Of a DNA stretch of 64,000 nucleotides, positions 23,355-35,004 are shown in pieces; positions within the stretch are counted from its first letter, which is position 1, and each line of letters starts with the position of its first letter. A program made the position numbers and the translations under genes. Source of the DNA: Neostapfia colusana (lineage: Eukaryota; Streptophyta; Magnoliopsida; Poales; Poaceae); NCBI GenBank assembly GCA_030760725.1, contig JASWHV010000010.1:32927760-32991759 (forward strand), given 5' to 3'. The notes beneath the pieces are model-generated. The model had not been told where the DNA came from and searched no databases. It was given only the letters and a program-made list of their open reading frames with translations.

Positions 23355-24685
23355 CTACCGCCCTGGCCCATCACCATCCGAGCTGGAGTCCTCACCGTTA
23401 TGCACTGTCTTCATGACACGCTGAGGCTCCTGAAATCCCACCTGGTGGCCAGCGCTGACTGAAGCGTCGACTTTCTGCTTGCCATCCCTCTGAGGGAGGA
23501 GCGGTGCCTCAGCTCTCTGCTGCCTCCCTTTGCGGAAGCGCTCTGCGAGCCTCTGGATATCCCAGCACTCGGCAGCATAATGGTTGCCGGCGCCATGCAC
23601 GGGGCATAGCCCGCCCTGATCACTATCTGGGGCTGGCGACTGCCGCTGCCTTTTGTCGGGGCGTGGCCCCCCGAGCTCCACTAGCCGTCGCTGCTGCAGC
23701 GACGGGAGCCGCGGACGATGACCTCATCTTGCCACTCCCCCGGTTCTTGGCCTTCTTGCCACCTCCATAGGAAGCAGCGCCGGACCAGGGCTGTCCTCCT
23801 GACTCGGAGGTCGGCAGAGAGTGCCAGTTCCGCCCTTCAGCAGCTCTGGCGCATTTGTCCGCCAGGCTGAAGAGCTCAGAGACGTCGCGGACCTCTCTGG
23901 TCGCGAGCTTCTCAAGCATTTTCTCGTCCCGGACACCCTGCCGGAGCGCCACCACCACAGAAGCACTTTGAATATGCGGGATGGTGTTGCGTACCTGGGA
24001 GAACCGCTGGATGAAGGAGCGCAGCGACTCCCCAGGTTGTTGCTTGATGGCATGGAGGTCAAGCTCCGTGCCGGGACGGGTGTAAGAGCTGCCGAAGTTG
24101 GCGATGAACTGCCGGCAGTGCTCACCCCAGGAGGTTATGGAACCCTGAGAGAGGTTCATTAGCCAAGACCGAGCTGGGCCGGTCAAGGCGATGGGGAAGT
24201 AGCTGGCCATGACAGCCTCATCCCCTCCTGCGGCAAGTACGGCGGTGGAGTATATCTGGAGGAACTCCGCCGGGTTGATGCTGCCATCGTACTTTTCGGG
24301 CAGGTGCGGCCGAAACTTGCGCGGCCACCTCGCGAAACGAAGGTGGGGTGCAAGGGCCGCACATCCTGCTCCTGTTGTCGCAGGTATTGGTGCCGCGAAC
24401 GCTTGGTTCGCAACTGGCACAGTGTACCCCACTACAGGCAAGGCTGCGCCATAGACCGGGGACGCCGTTTGTAGGGCATATGGTTGTGGCATATGCTGTG
24501 CGGCGCATGCCTGGGGCAGGGCTCGCGTGGCAAAGATCTGCCCTCCAGATTGGGTCGAGGCCGACGTCATGTGGTCGCCAGCCTCTTCGTTGCGACGCCT
24601 TTCTCGACGTTCCTCGAGATACACCCGGGCATCCTGGCCCAAGTGGCACCGTTCCAGCTACTTTCTCAGGTCCGTCGACGGGAGC
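23355..24685 (-). pseudogene. T6 gag, N-terminally truncated
   Basis: A frame of about 340 residues (24642-23623) covers MGQDARVYLEERRERRR, the A/Q/P-rich linker, and the whole capsid domain (PEKYDGSINPAEFLQIYS, RSWLMNLSQGSITSWGE, FGSSYTRPGTELDLHA, LADKCARAAEGRNWHS). A frameshift near 23680 moves the C-terminal part to another frame. That part has the knuckle CPVHGAGNHYAAEC, a C-x2-H-x4-H-x4-C variant of the usual CCHC. The first ~170 codons, primer site and LTR are lost at the 24690 junction. The capsid domain is the most intact one in the window. Confidence 0.8.
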
Positions 24686-24699
24686 AGGGGCGAGGTTTG

Positions 24700-25123
24700 A
24701 AGGCGCTCGGGGGCAGGCAGCGCTCGGGGGCAGCCAGCGCTGTTCTGCTGGACACGTGGCGGGCCCGGAGCCCTCCTCAGTGGAGACGGAGGTCCGGCCC
24801 CGCAGGACACGTGGAGCCTTCGGACCTCTCCTTGCAGAGGGGGAGATCCGGCTTCTGCCGGCCACGTGGCGGGCCCGGAGCTCTGCACTGAAGAGAGGGA
24901 GGTCCGGCCCCGCGGGACATGTGGCACCTTCGGAGCTCTCCCCACGGAGGGGGGAGGTATGGCTGCTGTAGGCCACGTGGCGAGCCTGGAGCTCCCTTCT
25001 GAGAAGAGGGAGGTCCGGCCCCACTGGACAGGTGCTCCTTCGGAGCTTTCCCTGCGGAGAAGGGCGAGATCGTTAGGCATTTTCACCTGTGCACGGGGGT
25101 ACCCCATATCGTGGGTACCGACA
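24700..25123 (-). repeat. T7 3' LTR, truncated to 424 bp
   Basis: Only the CACGTG-module part and the terminus remain. The other end is fused to T6 gag at about 24690, beside a local duplication of GCTCGGGGGCAGCAG-type sequence that marks the breakpoint. Confidence 0.8.
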
Positions 25124-25249
25124 GTGGCCCCCGAGTTCTCCTCGGGGGAGGTAACGAGCCCGAGGTGAGGCCTTCTCCTACACGCGCACTTTCTTGTCTT
25201 GAGTACTCCCTGTGCTGGCAGGGTCTTGACGGCTTCGGAGTTCAGCCTC

Positions 25250-26110
25250 TTAGGAGAGGGTGAAGCCTGGCATCGGAGCTCGGCCCGTCTGTGGGGGCGG
25301 AGGTCCAGAAGTCATCGGAGCTCAGGTCCACGAAGGGTGTGAGGTCCGGCATCAAGGCTCGCCTCTGAAAGGAGGGCGAGGGCTGGCATCGGAGTTCGGC
25401 CCAGCTGTGGGGGCAGAGATCCGGAAGTCATCGGAGCTCAGGCCAGCGAAGGGCGTGAGGTCCGGAGGTCATCGGAGCTCAGGCCAGCGAAGGGCGTGAG
25501 GTCTGGCATCAGCGCTCGCCTCTGAAAGGAAGGCGAGGGCTGGCCTCGGAACTTGGCCCAGCCGTGGGGGCGAAGGTCCGGAAGTCATCGGAGCTCAGTC
25601 CAGCGAAGGGCGTGAGGTCCGGCATCAGCGCTCGCCTCTGAAGGAGGGCGAGGGCTGACCTCGAAACTTGGCCCAGCTGTGGGGGCGGAGTCCGGAAGTC
25701 ATCGGGGCTCAGGCCAATGAAGGGCGTGAGGTCCGGTATCAGCGCTCGCCTCTGAAAGGAGGGCGAGGGCTGGCCTCGGAGCTCGTCCTGGCTGTGGAGG
25801 CGGAGGTCCGGATGTCATCGGAACTCAGGCCAGCGAAGGGCGTGAGGTCCGGAGGTAATCGGAGCTCAGGCCAGCGAAGGGCGTGAGGTCCGGCATCAGC
25901 GCTCGCCTATGAAAGGAGGGTGAGGGCTGGCCTCCGAGCTCGGCCTGGCAGTGCAGGCGGAGGTCCGGAAGTCATCGGAACTCAGGCCAGCGAAGGGCGT
26001 GAGGTCCGGAGGTCATCGGAGCTCAGGCCAGCGAAGGGCGTGAGGTCCGGCATCAGCACTCGCCTCTGAAAGGAGGGCGAGGGCTGGCATCGGAGCTCGG
26101 CCTAGCTGTG
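25250..26110 (-). repeat. T7 tandem repeat array (about 7 units, 110-158 bp)
   Basis: Each unit carries CTCGCCTCTGAAAGGAGGGC, GAGCTCGGCC, GTGGGGGCGGAGGTCCGG, AAGTCATCGGAGCTCAGG and CCAGCGAAGGGCGTGAGG. Some units carry an extra 40-44 bp copy of the CATCGGAGCTCAGGCCAGCG segment, so unit length alternates between about 114 and 158 bp. The array occupies the place where T9 and T10 have the antisense gene. Confidence 0.85.
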
Positions 26111-26640
26111 GGGGCGAAGTCTGGCACTGCTCAGTGGTCCCCCCTTTCCTGTCCCTTAGTCTCATTTGGCTTACTGTCCCAGGCCGGAATACGGGGCTTG
26201 GGTAGTCCAGTGCACTTGGTCCCGGAGGTCTGGCCCCAGCCCCAGTCAGGGTGTAACCGTCCGGCCCCCTGGTACTCAGACCGTAGCACTAGGGGGCAGA
26301 GCGCGCATGCTTTGGGTGCAAGACCGGGCAAAGCAAGGCTCCTGACCCCCCGGTATAGCGTAGGTCTTTTCTCGGAGGAGACCAACTGGCGGTACAGTAC
26401 CCTTACAGGGGGAGATCTAAAAGGCCACCGGGCCTCTGGCAGGTATCCCAAGTACTACCGCCTTCGGCAGGACGGCAAATATTGACTATGAATGAGAGCA
26501 GGAAAGAGGAACCGAGTGTACAATGGACGCACACTGTCTAGAGCTTGGGGAGTTGTTCATATAAATCAATGCGTAATTTAAATAAACACCTAAGTAAGCA
26601 TGGTGAACTTACTGGGGTAGCGTCGGAGCGCATGTCTTCA
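26110..26640 (-). other. T7 post-integrase non-coding region
   Basis: No gene is seen. It is collinear with 48020-48300 of T9 and 22020-22500 of T6, including the ATTTAAATAAACACCTAAG stretch near 26577 that recurs at 11521 in T3. Confidence 0.6.
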
Positions 26641-27360
26641 CGCAGAACGGGTCATGCGTGGCTTCGTCGTACGCAGGACACGGGGGGACCCCCATGGCGA
26701 TCTCAGGGAGAAGCTTGGCTTCGGCCCGCATACCATGTGGAAGGGTAGTTCCTGTGACCCGGCCCTAGGAAGTCCGGCTGGCCCTCGACATGAAGGAGCC
26801 GGTATCCCCCGACGTCTCTGGGTGCGCGTCTGCACCGGTTGTGTGGGTCTGCTTGGCGTGGACCTGGCACGCATTGCATCCCTAACCAGTTTGATGGCGT
26901 CCAGGTGGCTCTCGGTCAGTAGGAGCCATGCTGGGTGGCTTAACCGACCAGCGCGCGGGACGATGAGCGTTCCCAGCACTCGCCTCCGTGGACTACTGCG
27001 AGCTAGTCGCAGCCTTCCTCCTGGGTTATGCACCGCAATAGGATGTCGTGGCGCCACGCCAGTAAAGATACCAGCGCGTAGCACTTAGCCATCCGCACCA
27101 CCCGTTCAGCGAATGAACGTTCATCAGGAAGGATGTCCTTCAAGGAGTCCCGGACCTCCGTGGTCCATGCATCGGGACTACTTGAGCTTCTGGATCTTGA
27201 GCGCTGGGTTGCACGGAGTCCCCAGTGATGCTTACGATCCTTCGGCGGCATCCATTGCTGCAGGCCCGCCGGGACTGCCTAGCTTCGAGGCACTGGTTCA
27301 GCCCCCTTCGCCCGGCTTGGCGGGCCGGGCTGTGGACCGCAACAACGTCCTCTCGAAGAC
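26640..27360 (-). pseudogene. T7 RNase H/integrase remnant without catalytic core
   Basis: Reading right to left, sequence just after gag matches the linker before integrase in T10 (56770-57000), then the LYRRGANHILLRC-type N-terminal region. It then jumps near 26830 to the segment after the DDE core (FHMVCGPKPS...SPR, equivalent to MVYGVEAVLPPEI of T9). The zinc-binding region is partly present; the catalytic core is absent. Confidence 0.65.
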
Positions 27361-27363
27361 TCC

Positions 27364-28626
27364 TTAGGGCGCAGGGGCTTCGGAAGCTGGCAGTGAGTGC
27401 CGATTCCGCCCTTCGGCTGCTCTGGCGCACTTGTCCGCCAGGCTGAAGAGCTCGGAGACATCGCGGACCTCTCTGGTCGCGAGCTTCTCGAGCATCTTCT
27501 TGTCCTGGACGCCTTGCTGGAACGCCACCACCACAGAAGCACTTTGGATGTTTGGGATGGTGTTCCGCACCTGGGAGAACCGCTGGATGAAGGAGCGCAG
27601 CGACTCCCCCGGTTGTTGCTGGATGGCGTGGAGGTCAAGCTCCGTGCCGGGACGGGTGTAGGAGCTGCCGAAGTCGGTGATGAACTGCCGGCAGAGCTCT
27701 CCCCAGGAAGTTATGGAACCCTGGGGGAGGTTCATGAGCCAAGACCGAGCTGGGCCGGTCAAGGCGACAGGGAAGTAATTGGCCATGATGGCTTCATTCC
27801 CTCCTGCGGCAAGTACGGCGGTGGAGTAGATCTGGAGGAACTCCGCCGGGTTGATTCTGCCGTCGTACTTCTCGGGCAGGTGCGGCCGAAACTTGCGCGG
27901 CCACCTCGCGAAGCGAAGGTGGGGCGCAAGGGCCGCACATCCTTCTCCTGTTGCCGCAGGTATTGGTGCCGCGAACGCTTGGTTCGCACCTGGCACAGTG
28001 TACCCCGGTATGGGCAAGGCTGCGCCATAGGCCGGGGGCGCCGTTTGCAGGACATATGACTGTGGCATATTCTGCGCGGCGTAAGCCTGGGGCAGATATC
28101 ACGTGGCGAAAGTCTGCTCTTCAGGCTGGGTCTAGGCCGACGTCACGCTGTCGCCAGCCTCTTGGTTGGGACGCCTTTCTCGGCGTTGCTCGAGGTATAC
28201 CGGGGCATCTTGGCCCAAGTGACACCGTTCCAGCTCTGTCCTCAGATCCGTCGACTGGAGCATGGTGGAGCTGGAATCTGCCATCTGCTCGCCAACCATT
28301 GGCGTGCGCATCAGCGGCACAGCCGGTTGGCCAGAGCGTCGTCCCCGCTGAAGTCGAGGGTTTGAGGCGGCAACGACGAGACGGTCTACCTCGCGAATCC
28401 ACTGCTGGGTCGCTGCCTGAGGCGCGTCCCCAGCAGGCGGATTGTGCAGTAGCGCTCTTGCTGCAGCTAGCGCACCCCCGCGGGGTACGCCCAGAGCTGC
28501 TGATGACCTGCCGCTGGTTGGAGCCTGCATTGCCGGGGTCGGCACTGCCAGAGCCGGCTGCTGGCTCACAGCTTGCGCCGACACACTCCGTCCTGAGTGT
28601 GTCGACATGTACTCCCCCCTGGTCAC
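27364..28626 (-). pseudogene. T7 gag, main part
   Basis: This continues the gag N-terminus at 43701-43648 across K4. The frame from 28626 ends at a TAG near 28132 in place of a serine codon of the TSASTQP motif. Capsid sequence is open from 28068 to 27364 (PEKYDGRINPAEFLQ, SWLMNLPQGSITSWGELCRQF, LADKCARAAEGRNRHS). It then runs directly into integrase-linker sequence, so the zinc knuckle and protease are missing. Confidence 0.8.
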
Positions 28627-28631
28627 GGTTC
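28627..28631. other. K4 target-site duplication, left copy
   Basis: GGTTC, identical to 43648-43652. Confidence 0.93.
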
Positions 28632-31600
28632 TGACACGACCCCGTTGGTCCTGTCGAGCCAGGATCACGCTGAGGGGTGCTGCGTTGCACAGCACCGGAT
28701 AACACACGTCAAAGGTACAAAGCGGAAGCGAAATTTTATTACATGAACAAGTTTATGAACATGTTTACATCAAAATAAGTCCAGTCTACAATCACGGGCG
28801 TAGACTACGCATCAAGTCCATGTTCAGCCCTTGAACGTGTCCTTGCTAGCACACACGCACACTAACTCTGCAGCGTGCACGACTCACACTCGACGGGATT
28901 CCCCTCCTGGGGTTCCATCTCCTCTTCGGGAGTCCCTTCCTCATAGAACCCTGCAAAAGCTTCAAAAACAAGCAGTGAGCACGAAGGCTCAGCAAGTCTG
29001 ACCCGTCTCACCTAAACATGGAACTTCTACATGAGGGGATAATGGGTACATGAGGTAAAATCATTTGCAAAGGACTCGCCTAATTAGTGGAACCTTACTT
29101 TCAAGTTTTAGCAGCAGGTTGTGGAGAACCTTACGCTAAGGCACATGAGAGAGCCGCAATCAAACAAGAAACGCATTTCTCTCATGTACTTTGCCTAAAG
29201 TTTGAAAAGAACATTAGTTAGCTCTAAACTACAGCATATCATTAGCAATCAATGTCCATTATTCAATCAGCAACATTTTAACATGTGTCTAGCCTATTCT
29301 TTCTATGTCACTGTACAGTGAGCAAGTGGTACTCACTGACCGCGAGGGATGGCGATTATAATCGATTTACACCTGCAGGGTTACCCGAACAACCCGTAAC
29401 GTATGCCCGTACTCGATGTTGCCTACAACAACCATTACTGACACCGTACGCGACAATCCTACACTATCTTAGCATTGCAGTAGCTAACGGGGTTTGCAAT
29501 CCTAAACCTAACCCATGGTATTCTTGGCTATGCAATTGGGTTTCCAAACAAGACTCTAATGCAAGGAATAAAGCAATCAAGTATGTGCTCAAAACAATAA
29601 AAATTTGTAAAAAGGTTAATGCAAACTGGAGCTTGCCTTGCTGCTCTTGGTCGTAGGCTAGCTGCTCCTCCGAAGTAATGAAGTATAGGACTTCGGGTTC
29701 CTCCTCGACCTTAGCGACTACATGATATAAGACATACATGTATTAATTTGAATGCATTTATATTAAGTTTGAACTTGTGAAGCTTATAAGTCCAACTAGA
29801 CAGACTCAATGACTGTGAAACTTTTACTGTGGCTTGGTTACAACCTAAACATAGACTTGGTCAAGTTTTAGTTGCAGCAAAGCTCAATTGAGCCCTCCAC
29901 AATTAATTATGTCCTTGACCTTAATTAGAACTCTTAGGGTGCTCTAAGGATTTTCATGAAACAAACTATGACTTTCTGAAAACTAGATTTTTATAGGGTT
30001 CTAATGGAGTTGGTCTCACTTAATTTGGAAGTTCCTAACTAAAGATATGAGCTAAATAATTTCAGAGAAAATTCTGAAAATGTTTCTGAACATTTTCTAT
30101 TTTCTCTTGAACAGTTTCACTAATCACACCATTAGGTGGATCAAATGAGCTCCAATGGGTCTGAAATTTTTATGGTAGTTCAGGGATATTTTGGTGAACA
30201 TACCCGCAAAATTTCAGGATTTTCCTCCACAGGATTCTCCAGTTAAAATTCCAAACAGTTTAAATTTTGAGGATTTAATTCTGGAGAATCAAGGAATTTC
30301 ATGAAGCGAAACTTGATTTCCTGGAAAGAACTCAGAGAGCTGAATCCAACAAAATTTGGTTCACTCAATTTGGAGCTTTCTAGCCAAAGTTATGAGGATT
30401 TGAAGTTTGAAGGAAATCTGAAAATCTGGGAAAAGTTTAAACTCGCGCGCGGGCCCAGGGGACACGCGTCGCACGCCGAGGCGACAGCACACCGCGGTCC
30501 ACAAGGACTTTGCACGCCAGCACACCTGATCCCGGCCGCAGCCGGATCCGGATTCAAAATATCTCCCGCTGACAGCTGGGGTCCACCCCTTCGTCAACCT
30601 CCCGACGCCCGCGCTCTGCCGCCGAGGAACCTCGCCGGAGAGCTCGCCGCCGGCTTCTGTACAGCTCCAAACTTCACGATTCTGGCCGCCCCTGCCTACT
30701 CTTTCTCGGGGAACAGGATTCTAGGGTCAGCTGCTCATGACAATGGCTGTAGCATGGTCGTCGACGAGCCGCCACCTCGGAAAGACTTCGGCCACATTGG
30801 CTGACTCCCCTAGCACCTCAACTACTCGAGGACCGGTCGGGAAGCATCAGTTGACCTCGGAGAAGGTCGACATGAGCTCGAGGCAGCTCGGGGAAGGCCC
30901 GAAATAGGTCCTCACCGTGCGCCCGATGCCGCCCATTCATTCCGCCATTGGTAAACCTCGAATTACGACGGGTACAGAGGTTCTCCGGCCAAGGGTCGTG
31001 AACGCAACTTGTGCGTCACCGTGTCTAGCTTGTGTGAGAGCGGATTGAGGCCCTCTAATCCTTTCTAGAGCACGAATTTGACAGAACCGCACCCGAAGGT
31101 CGTTCTGCACACAGAAAGGGGAAAATGGAAATTCGCCGCCGGTGAGCAACCACTCGAGCTGTGGCTCGGGGGTGAGCAGCACCGGTCACCGGCACGTCCA
31201 AGGGTGCCTTGGCTCGGGCGTGACAATGCCCTGGTTGGGCTGTCCACGGGAGCCCGAGGTGCGGTGGTTCCAAGTCCCGAATTTGATCTTTCGGCACAGC
31301 CGATATCAATCGGTTTCAACTGAATTCTAGCAGCGGGGAGGACGGAGGAGGTCTCTAGTACCTTGCCGGGGCTCTGGAGTGGACGGAGGGAGCTGTGATC
31401 GGTGTTCTCCAATCGATTCCGAGCTGCGGAAAACTTCGGCCGGCGCTGAGTTGTTGCGGGAAAGAAACGGCGATGCCTCTGCCTAAGAGGGGGGCAGGCG
31501 CCTTAAGAAGGCTCTGCACCGCCTCACGCCCGCGCGTGGGCAAGCAGCTGCTGGCGCGGCGGCTGCCCTCTGTGGCGATCGCAGCGGCGGCTCGGCGACC

Positions 31601-32268
31601 CGAGTGAGAAAAGTCTCAGTCGGTTTGATCTGAGCAGTGGCTGACATGTGGGTCCCACTTCCAGTTTTAACCTCTGAAATTTACTCCTAATCACTGTTGT
31701 AAACAGTGAACCCCATAGTAACCCTGGTAATTCAAATTTTTCACCACCCATGAACCATTTGAATTGATCAAATTTAAAATTGGGTTTGGTTTGAGTGAAT
31801 TTCAGCACAAGTGCAGTTTTGAATTCAAATGAAGTTTGAATTTGTCCCACTTAGCTCATGTCAAGATCAACTCCAAATGGAGTGAAAATTGGTGTGTGGG
31901 CTCACAAAAATGTGCTTTGTAAGAATATGCCTCCCACTTTTAAATTCATGGGATAAAAACAGTTTGAATTTGAATATGGTTTCAAACTGCCCTCTTCCTA
32001 ACTATACCCAAAATGACCTCAAAAAGGTTTTGAATTTGGGTGAAACTTGGCATGGACATCCTTAGCAATGAATAGGACTTTTCATATGTCCAGCCCCCTT
32101 ATATCACATGTGTGAAATACCACTTTGGCAATGTGTGAGTTTGTTCTCTAATGAGCATGTTGATAATTGTTACTTGCTCTTCAATTGTGTTCATCATTCT
32201 TCCTCAAATGAGGTGTGTGGTGTGGTGATGAACACTGCAAATGTGTGTCAAAAACTGAGGCCCTTACA
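28632..32268 (-). repeat. K4 3' LTR (3637 bp), with an internal deletion
   Basis: Read on the plus strand it begins TGACACGACC and ends GGCCCTTACA. It is about 403 bp shorter than its partner because sequence equivalent to 40431-40837 is missing at 29454. It is otherwise collinear. Confidence 0.93.
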
Positions 32269-32280
32269 TTCCTCCCCCCT
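32269..32280 (-). other. K4 polypurine tract
   Basis: On the minus strand, AAGGGGGGAGGAA lies directly before the LTR start TGTAAGGGCC. This is the expected plus-strand priming site. Confidence 0.88.
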
Positions 32281-32337
32281 TAAAAGAATCTCGTCCCGAG
32301 ATTATAAGGTGAAAATGAGAGAGAGGACAGTGGAAAA

Positions 32338-33204
32338 TTACCGGATATGCGACGTGAAAAATTCGGGGTAGTTATTGCGAAGGAATTCTTCGCTCTCCCA
32401 TGTCGCTTCGTCCATGGAGTGATTACTCCATAGAACCTTGTAGAACCACAATGTACGGTTGCGTGTGGCTCGGGCCTTTTCATCAATAATCTGCACCGGT
32501 TCCTCCCGATAGTTGAGATCCGGTTGCAGTTCTTCAATGTCTTCCAGCTGAATGGTAGTTGATAGCTTGAGACACTTCCTCAGCTGGGAAATGTGAAAGA
32601 CGTCGTGCACACCGGAAAGTGCTTCTGGTAATTTCAGCCGGTATGCCACTGATCCACATCTTTCGGTAATCTGGAATGGACCGATGAATGGTGGTGCCAA
32701 CTTTCCTCTCACCCCAAATCTGTTTACGCCCCTCATCGGAGACACCCGTAGGTATACATGATCTCCAACTTCGAATTGTAATGGGCGCCTTCGCCGGTCC
32801 GCATACTTTTTTTGACGGGATTGAGCGGCTTTTAGGTTCGCTTGAATTAGTGAAACCTTTTCTTCCGCGTCGTTGACAAGGTCAATCCCGAAGGTAACCC
32901 TTTCACCAGACTCACACCAGTTCAATGGTGTGCGGCATTTTCTTCCGTATAGCGCCTCGTAGGGCGCCATCTTGATGCTGGCTTGGTACCCATTATTGTA
33001 CGAGAACTCGGCTATTGGCAAGTGATCATCCCAATTCCTGCCGTGGTTGATAGCGCATGCTCATAGCATGTCTTCTAAGATTTGATTTACCCGCTCCGTT
33101 TGCCCATCCGTCCGCGGGTGGTAGGCTGAACTACGGATCAGCTTCGTCCCCAAGGCAGAGTGCAGCTTCTCCCAAAAACGGGACACAAACAAAGTGCCCA
33201 GATC
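32338..33204 (-). pseudogene. K4 integrase, C-terminal half with chromodomain-like tail
   Basis: The frame from 33021 to 32338 encodes the end of the integrase core, the basic region and a C-terminal domain. It includes GKLAPPFIGPFQITERCG and VFHISQLRKC (the GPY/F-type module) and ends in WYKVLW-like and ATWESEEFLRNNYPEF motifs typical of a chromodomain. Upstream (33204-33022) the rest of the core is readable (HPRTDGQTERVN region) but carries a TGA near 33064. A TAA at 33205 separates it from the N-terminal part. By family knowledge the chromodomain directs insertion to heterochromatin. Confidence 0.85.
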
Positions 33205-33990
33205 TTATATGATAGTACGGGGTACGCCGTACAAGCATAGGATCCGTGAGATGTACAGTTCAGCGTACTTCTTGGCGTTGTAGTTGGTGTTGACCGGGAT
33301 GAAATGGGCAACTTTGGTGAGCCGATCGACGATCACCCACACAGAATCATGTTTCTGCAAGGTGGTGGATAAACCGACGATGAAATCCATGCTCACGTCC
33401 TCGCACTTCCAGGCAGGAATGCCCAGTGGTTGTAGCAGTCCCGGTTTCCGCATGTGGTCTGCCTTCACCCTTCGACATGTATCACACTCGGACACATATT
33501 TTGCAGTCTCTCGCTTCATCCGTGTCCACCAAAACTTGCTTCTGAGTTCTTGATACATTTTGTTGCTGCCAGGGTGAATAGAAAACTTTAATAAGTGAGC
33601 CTCATCAAAGATTTTCTTCCGTAATTCTGGGTTACGGGGTACGACGATCCGGTCCTTGAACCATAGGACGCCGTCTCTGTCCTTCCGGAAACATTTCAGC
33701 TCCCCACTGTCTACACGTCTCGGCAAATGTGACATGCCCTTGTCATTCTTCTGGGCTGCCGCTATCTCTTCACGGATGGTTGGGATCAAAGCTAGGTTGT
33801 AGAGAGCTCCGTGTGGAATCACATGTAGTGGTGACTCGCTCTCTTACAACGGTGTGATGGTCAGATTGTTGACGTGTGACTTGCGGCTCAGCGCATCTGC
33901 CACTACGTTTGCCTTGCCCGGATGATAATGGATCTCTATTCCGTAATCCTTTATCAATTCTAACCATCTTCGTTGCCTCATGTTCAGCTC
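33205..33990 (-). pseudogene. K4 integrase, N-terminal half
   Basis: The open frame 33822-33205 has the zinc-binding region (HLLKFSIHPG...CDTCRRVK), then the core start with DFIVGL (first catalytic Asp) and WVIVDRLTKVAHF. The frame stops at TAA (33205) just after GVPRTII, where the second catalytic Asp should follow; a TCA-to-TAA change explains it. Sequence 33990-33823 links back to RNase H (VVADALSRKSHV motif) with another stop. Confidence 0.85.
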
Positions 33991-34005
33991 CTTCTGAGTG
34001 AATAT

Positions 34006-34965
34006 TTACTTGAGGCTTTTGTGGTCGGTATATAAATGTACGAGGTTACCGAGTAGGTCGTGCCTCCACATTTTCAGTGCATGTACCACGGCAGCAAGCT
34101 CCAAATCGTGGGTTGGATAATTTTGCTCGTGGTTCCTAAGCTGCCATGATCCATACGCGACCACTCTTCGGTCTTGCATCAGCACACACCCATGCCCAAT
34201 GCCCGATGCATTGCAGTACACATCGAACGGTTTTGTTGTGTCTGGCTGCGCCAAAACCGGTGCTGATGTCAGGTGCTTGACTAAAGCCTTGAATGCTGCT
34301 TCACATGTTGGACTCCAAACATATTTGGTAGCCTTCTTCACCAGCTCTGTCATTGGCTTGGCAATCTTCGAGAAGTTCGGAATGAACCTCCGATAATATC
34401 CCGCGAGTCCGAGGAAACTCCATTCCTCGTGAACAGTTCTGAGGGATTTCTAGTTCAGCACTTGAGTAATCTTGCTCGGGTCCACAGCGATACCCTCCGC
34501 TGAGATGATATGCCCGAGAAAAGGCACTTGCGATATCCAAAACTCGCATTTGCTGAATTTTGCGTATAACTTGTGATCCCGCAGCCGTTGCAAGACTATA
34601 CGCACATGTTTCTTGTGATCTTCCTCTGACTTGGAATATACCAGGATGTCGTCGATGAAGACCACGACAAACTTGTCCAGCTCCGGCATGAATACCGAGT
34701 TCATTAAGTACATGAAGTGAGCTGTAGCATTGGTGAGGCCGAAGGACATGACCAGGTACTCATAAAGTCCGTACCTCATCGAGAAAGCCGTCTTCGGAAT
34801 GTCCTCAGCCCTTATCTTAATCTGATGGTACCCAGATCTTAAGTCCATTTTGGAAAAGATCTTTGCTTCGACCAACTGATCAAACAACATGTCGATCCGT
34901 GGCAACGGGTACTTGTTCTTGATGGTTACGGCATTTAATGGACGATAGTCCACACAAAGCCGCAA
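34006..34965 (-). pseudogene. K4 reverse transcriptase and RNase H
   Basis: RT core is open from 34965 to 34450 (LCVDYRPLNAVTIKNKYPLPRID, SKMDLRSGYHQI, FIDDILVYS as the YxDD box, LGHIIS). A TAG follows at about 34451, where a Trp codon is expected after ITQVLN. The connection/RNase H part is open again from 34353 to 34006. In it the catalytic block reads YCNASG instead of YCDASG, so an active-site Asp has become Asn (about 34212-34210). It ends at a TAA replacing Tyr (34006). The activities would be DNA synthesis and RNA degradation during reverse transcription; this copy cannot perform them. Confidence 0.87.
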
Positions 34966-35004
34966 CGTCTCATCCTTCTTCTTGACAAATAATGCCGAAC
35001 AGCC

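Larger units (their letters stand above)
19556..24690 (-). mobile_element. T6: internally deleted minus-strand Tat element
   Basis: From right to left (its 5' to 3' sense) it contains gag (24690-23355), a sliver of protease (about 23330-23170), the integrase C-terminus (about 23045-22690), a 3' non-coding region (22690-21405) and an antisense gene on the plus strand (19652-21404). Its 3' tail and 3' LTR are cut off by T5, and its 5' LTR and gag start by the junction at about 24690. RT, RNase H and most of integrase are absent. Confidence 0.78.

Noticed and set aside
26120..26345. Possible host exon conserved at 9187-9385, 22020-22200 and 26120-26345
   Set aside because: All copies sit in the post-integrase region of Tat elements and no frame is conserved.
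30301..30804. A 167-codon open frame on the plus strand in the K4 3' LTR, repeated at 41694-42185 in the 5' LTR
   Set aside because: It lies in the GC-rich LTR block opposite to the element's sense. Conservation is explained by LTR identity, and K3's LTR does not preserve the protein.
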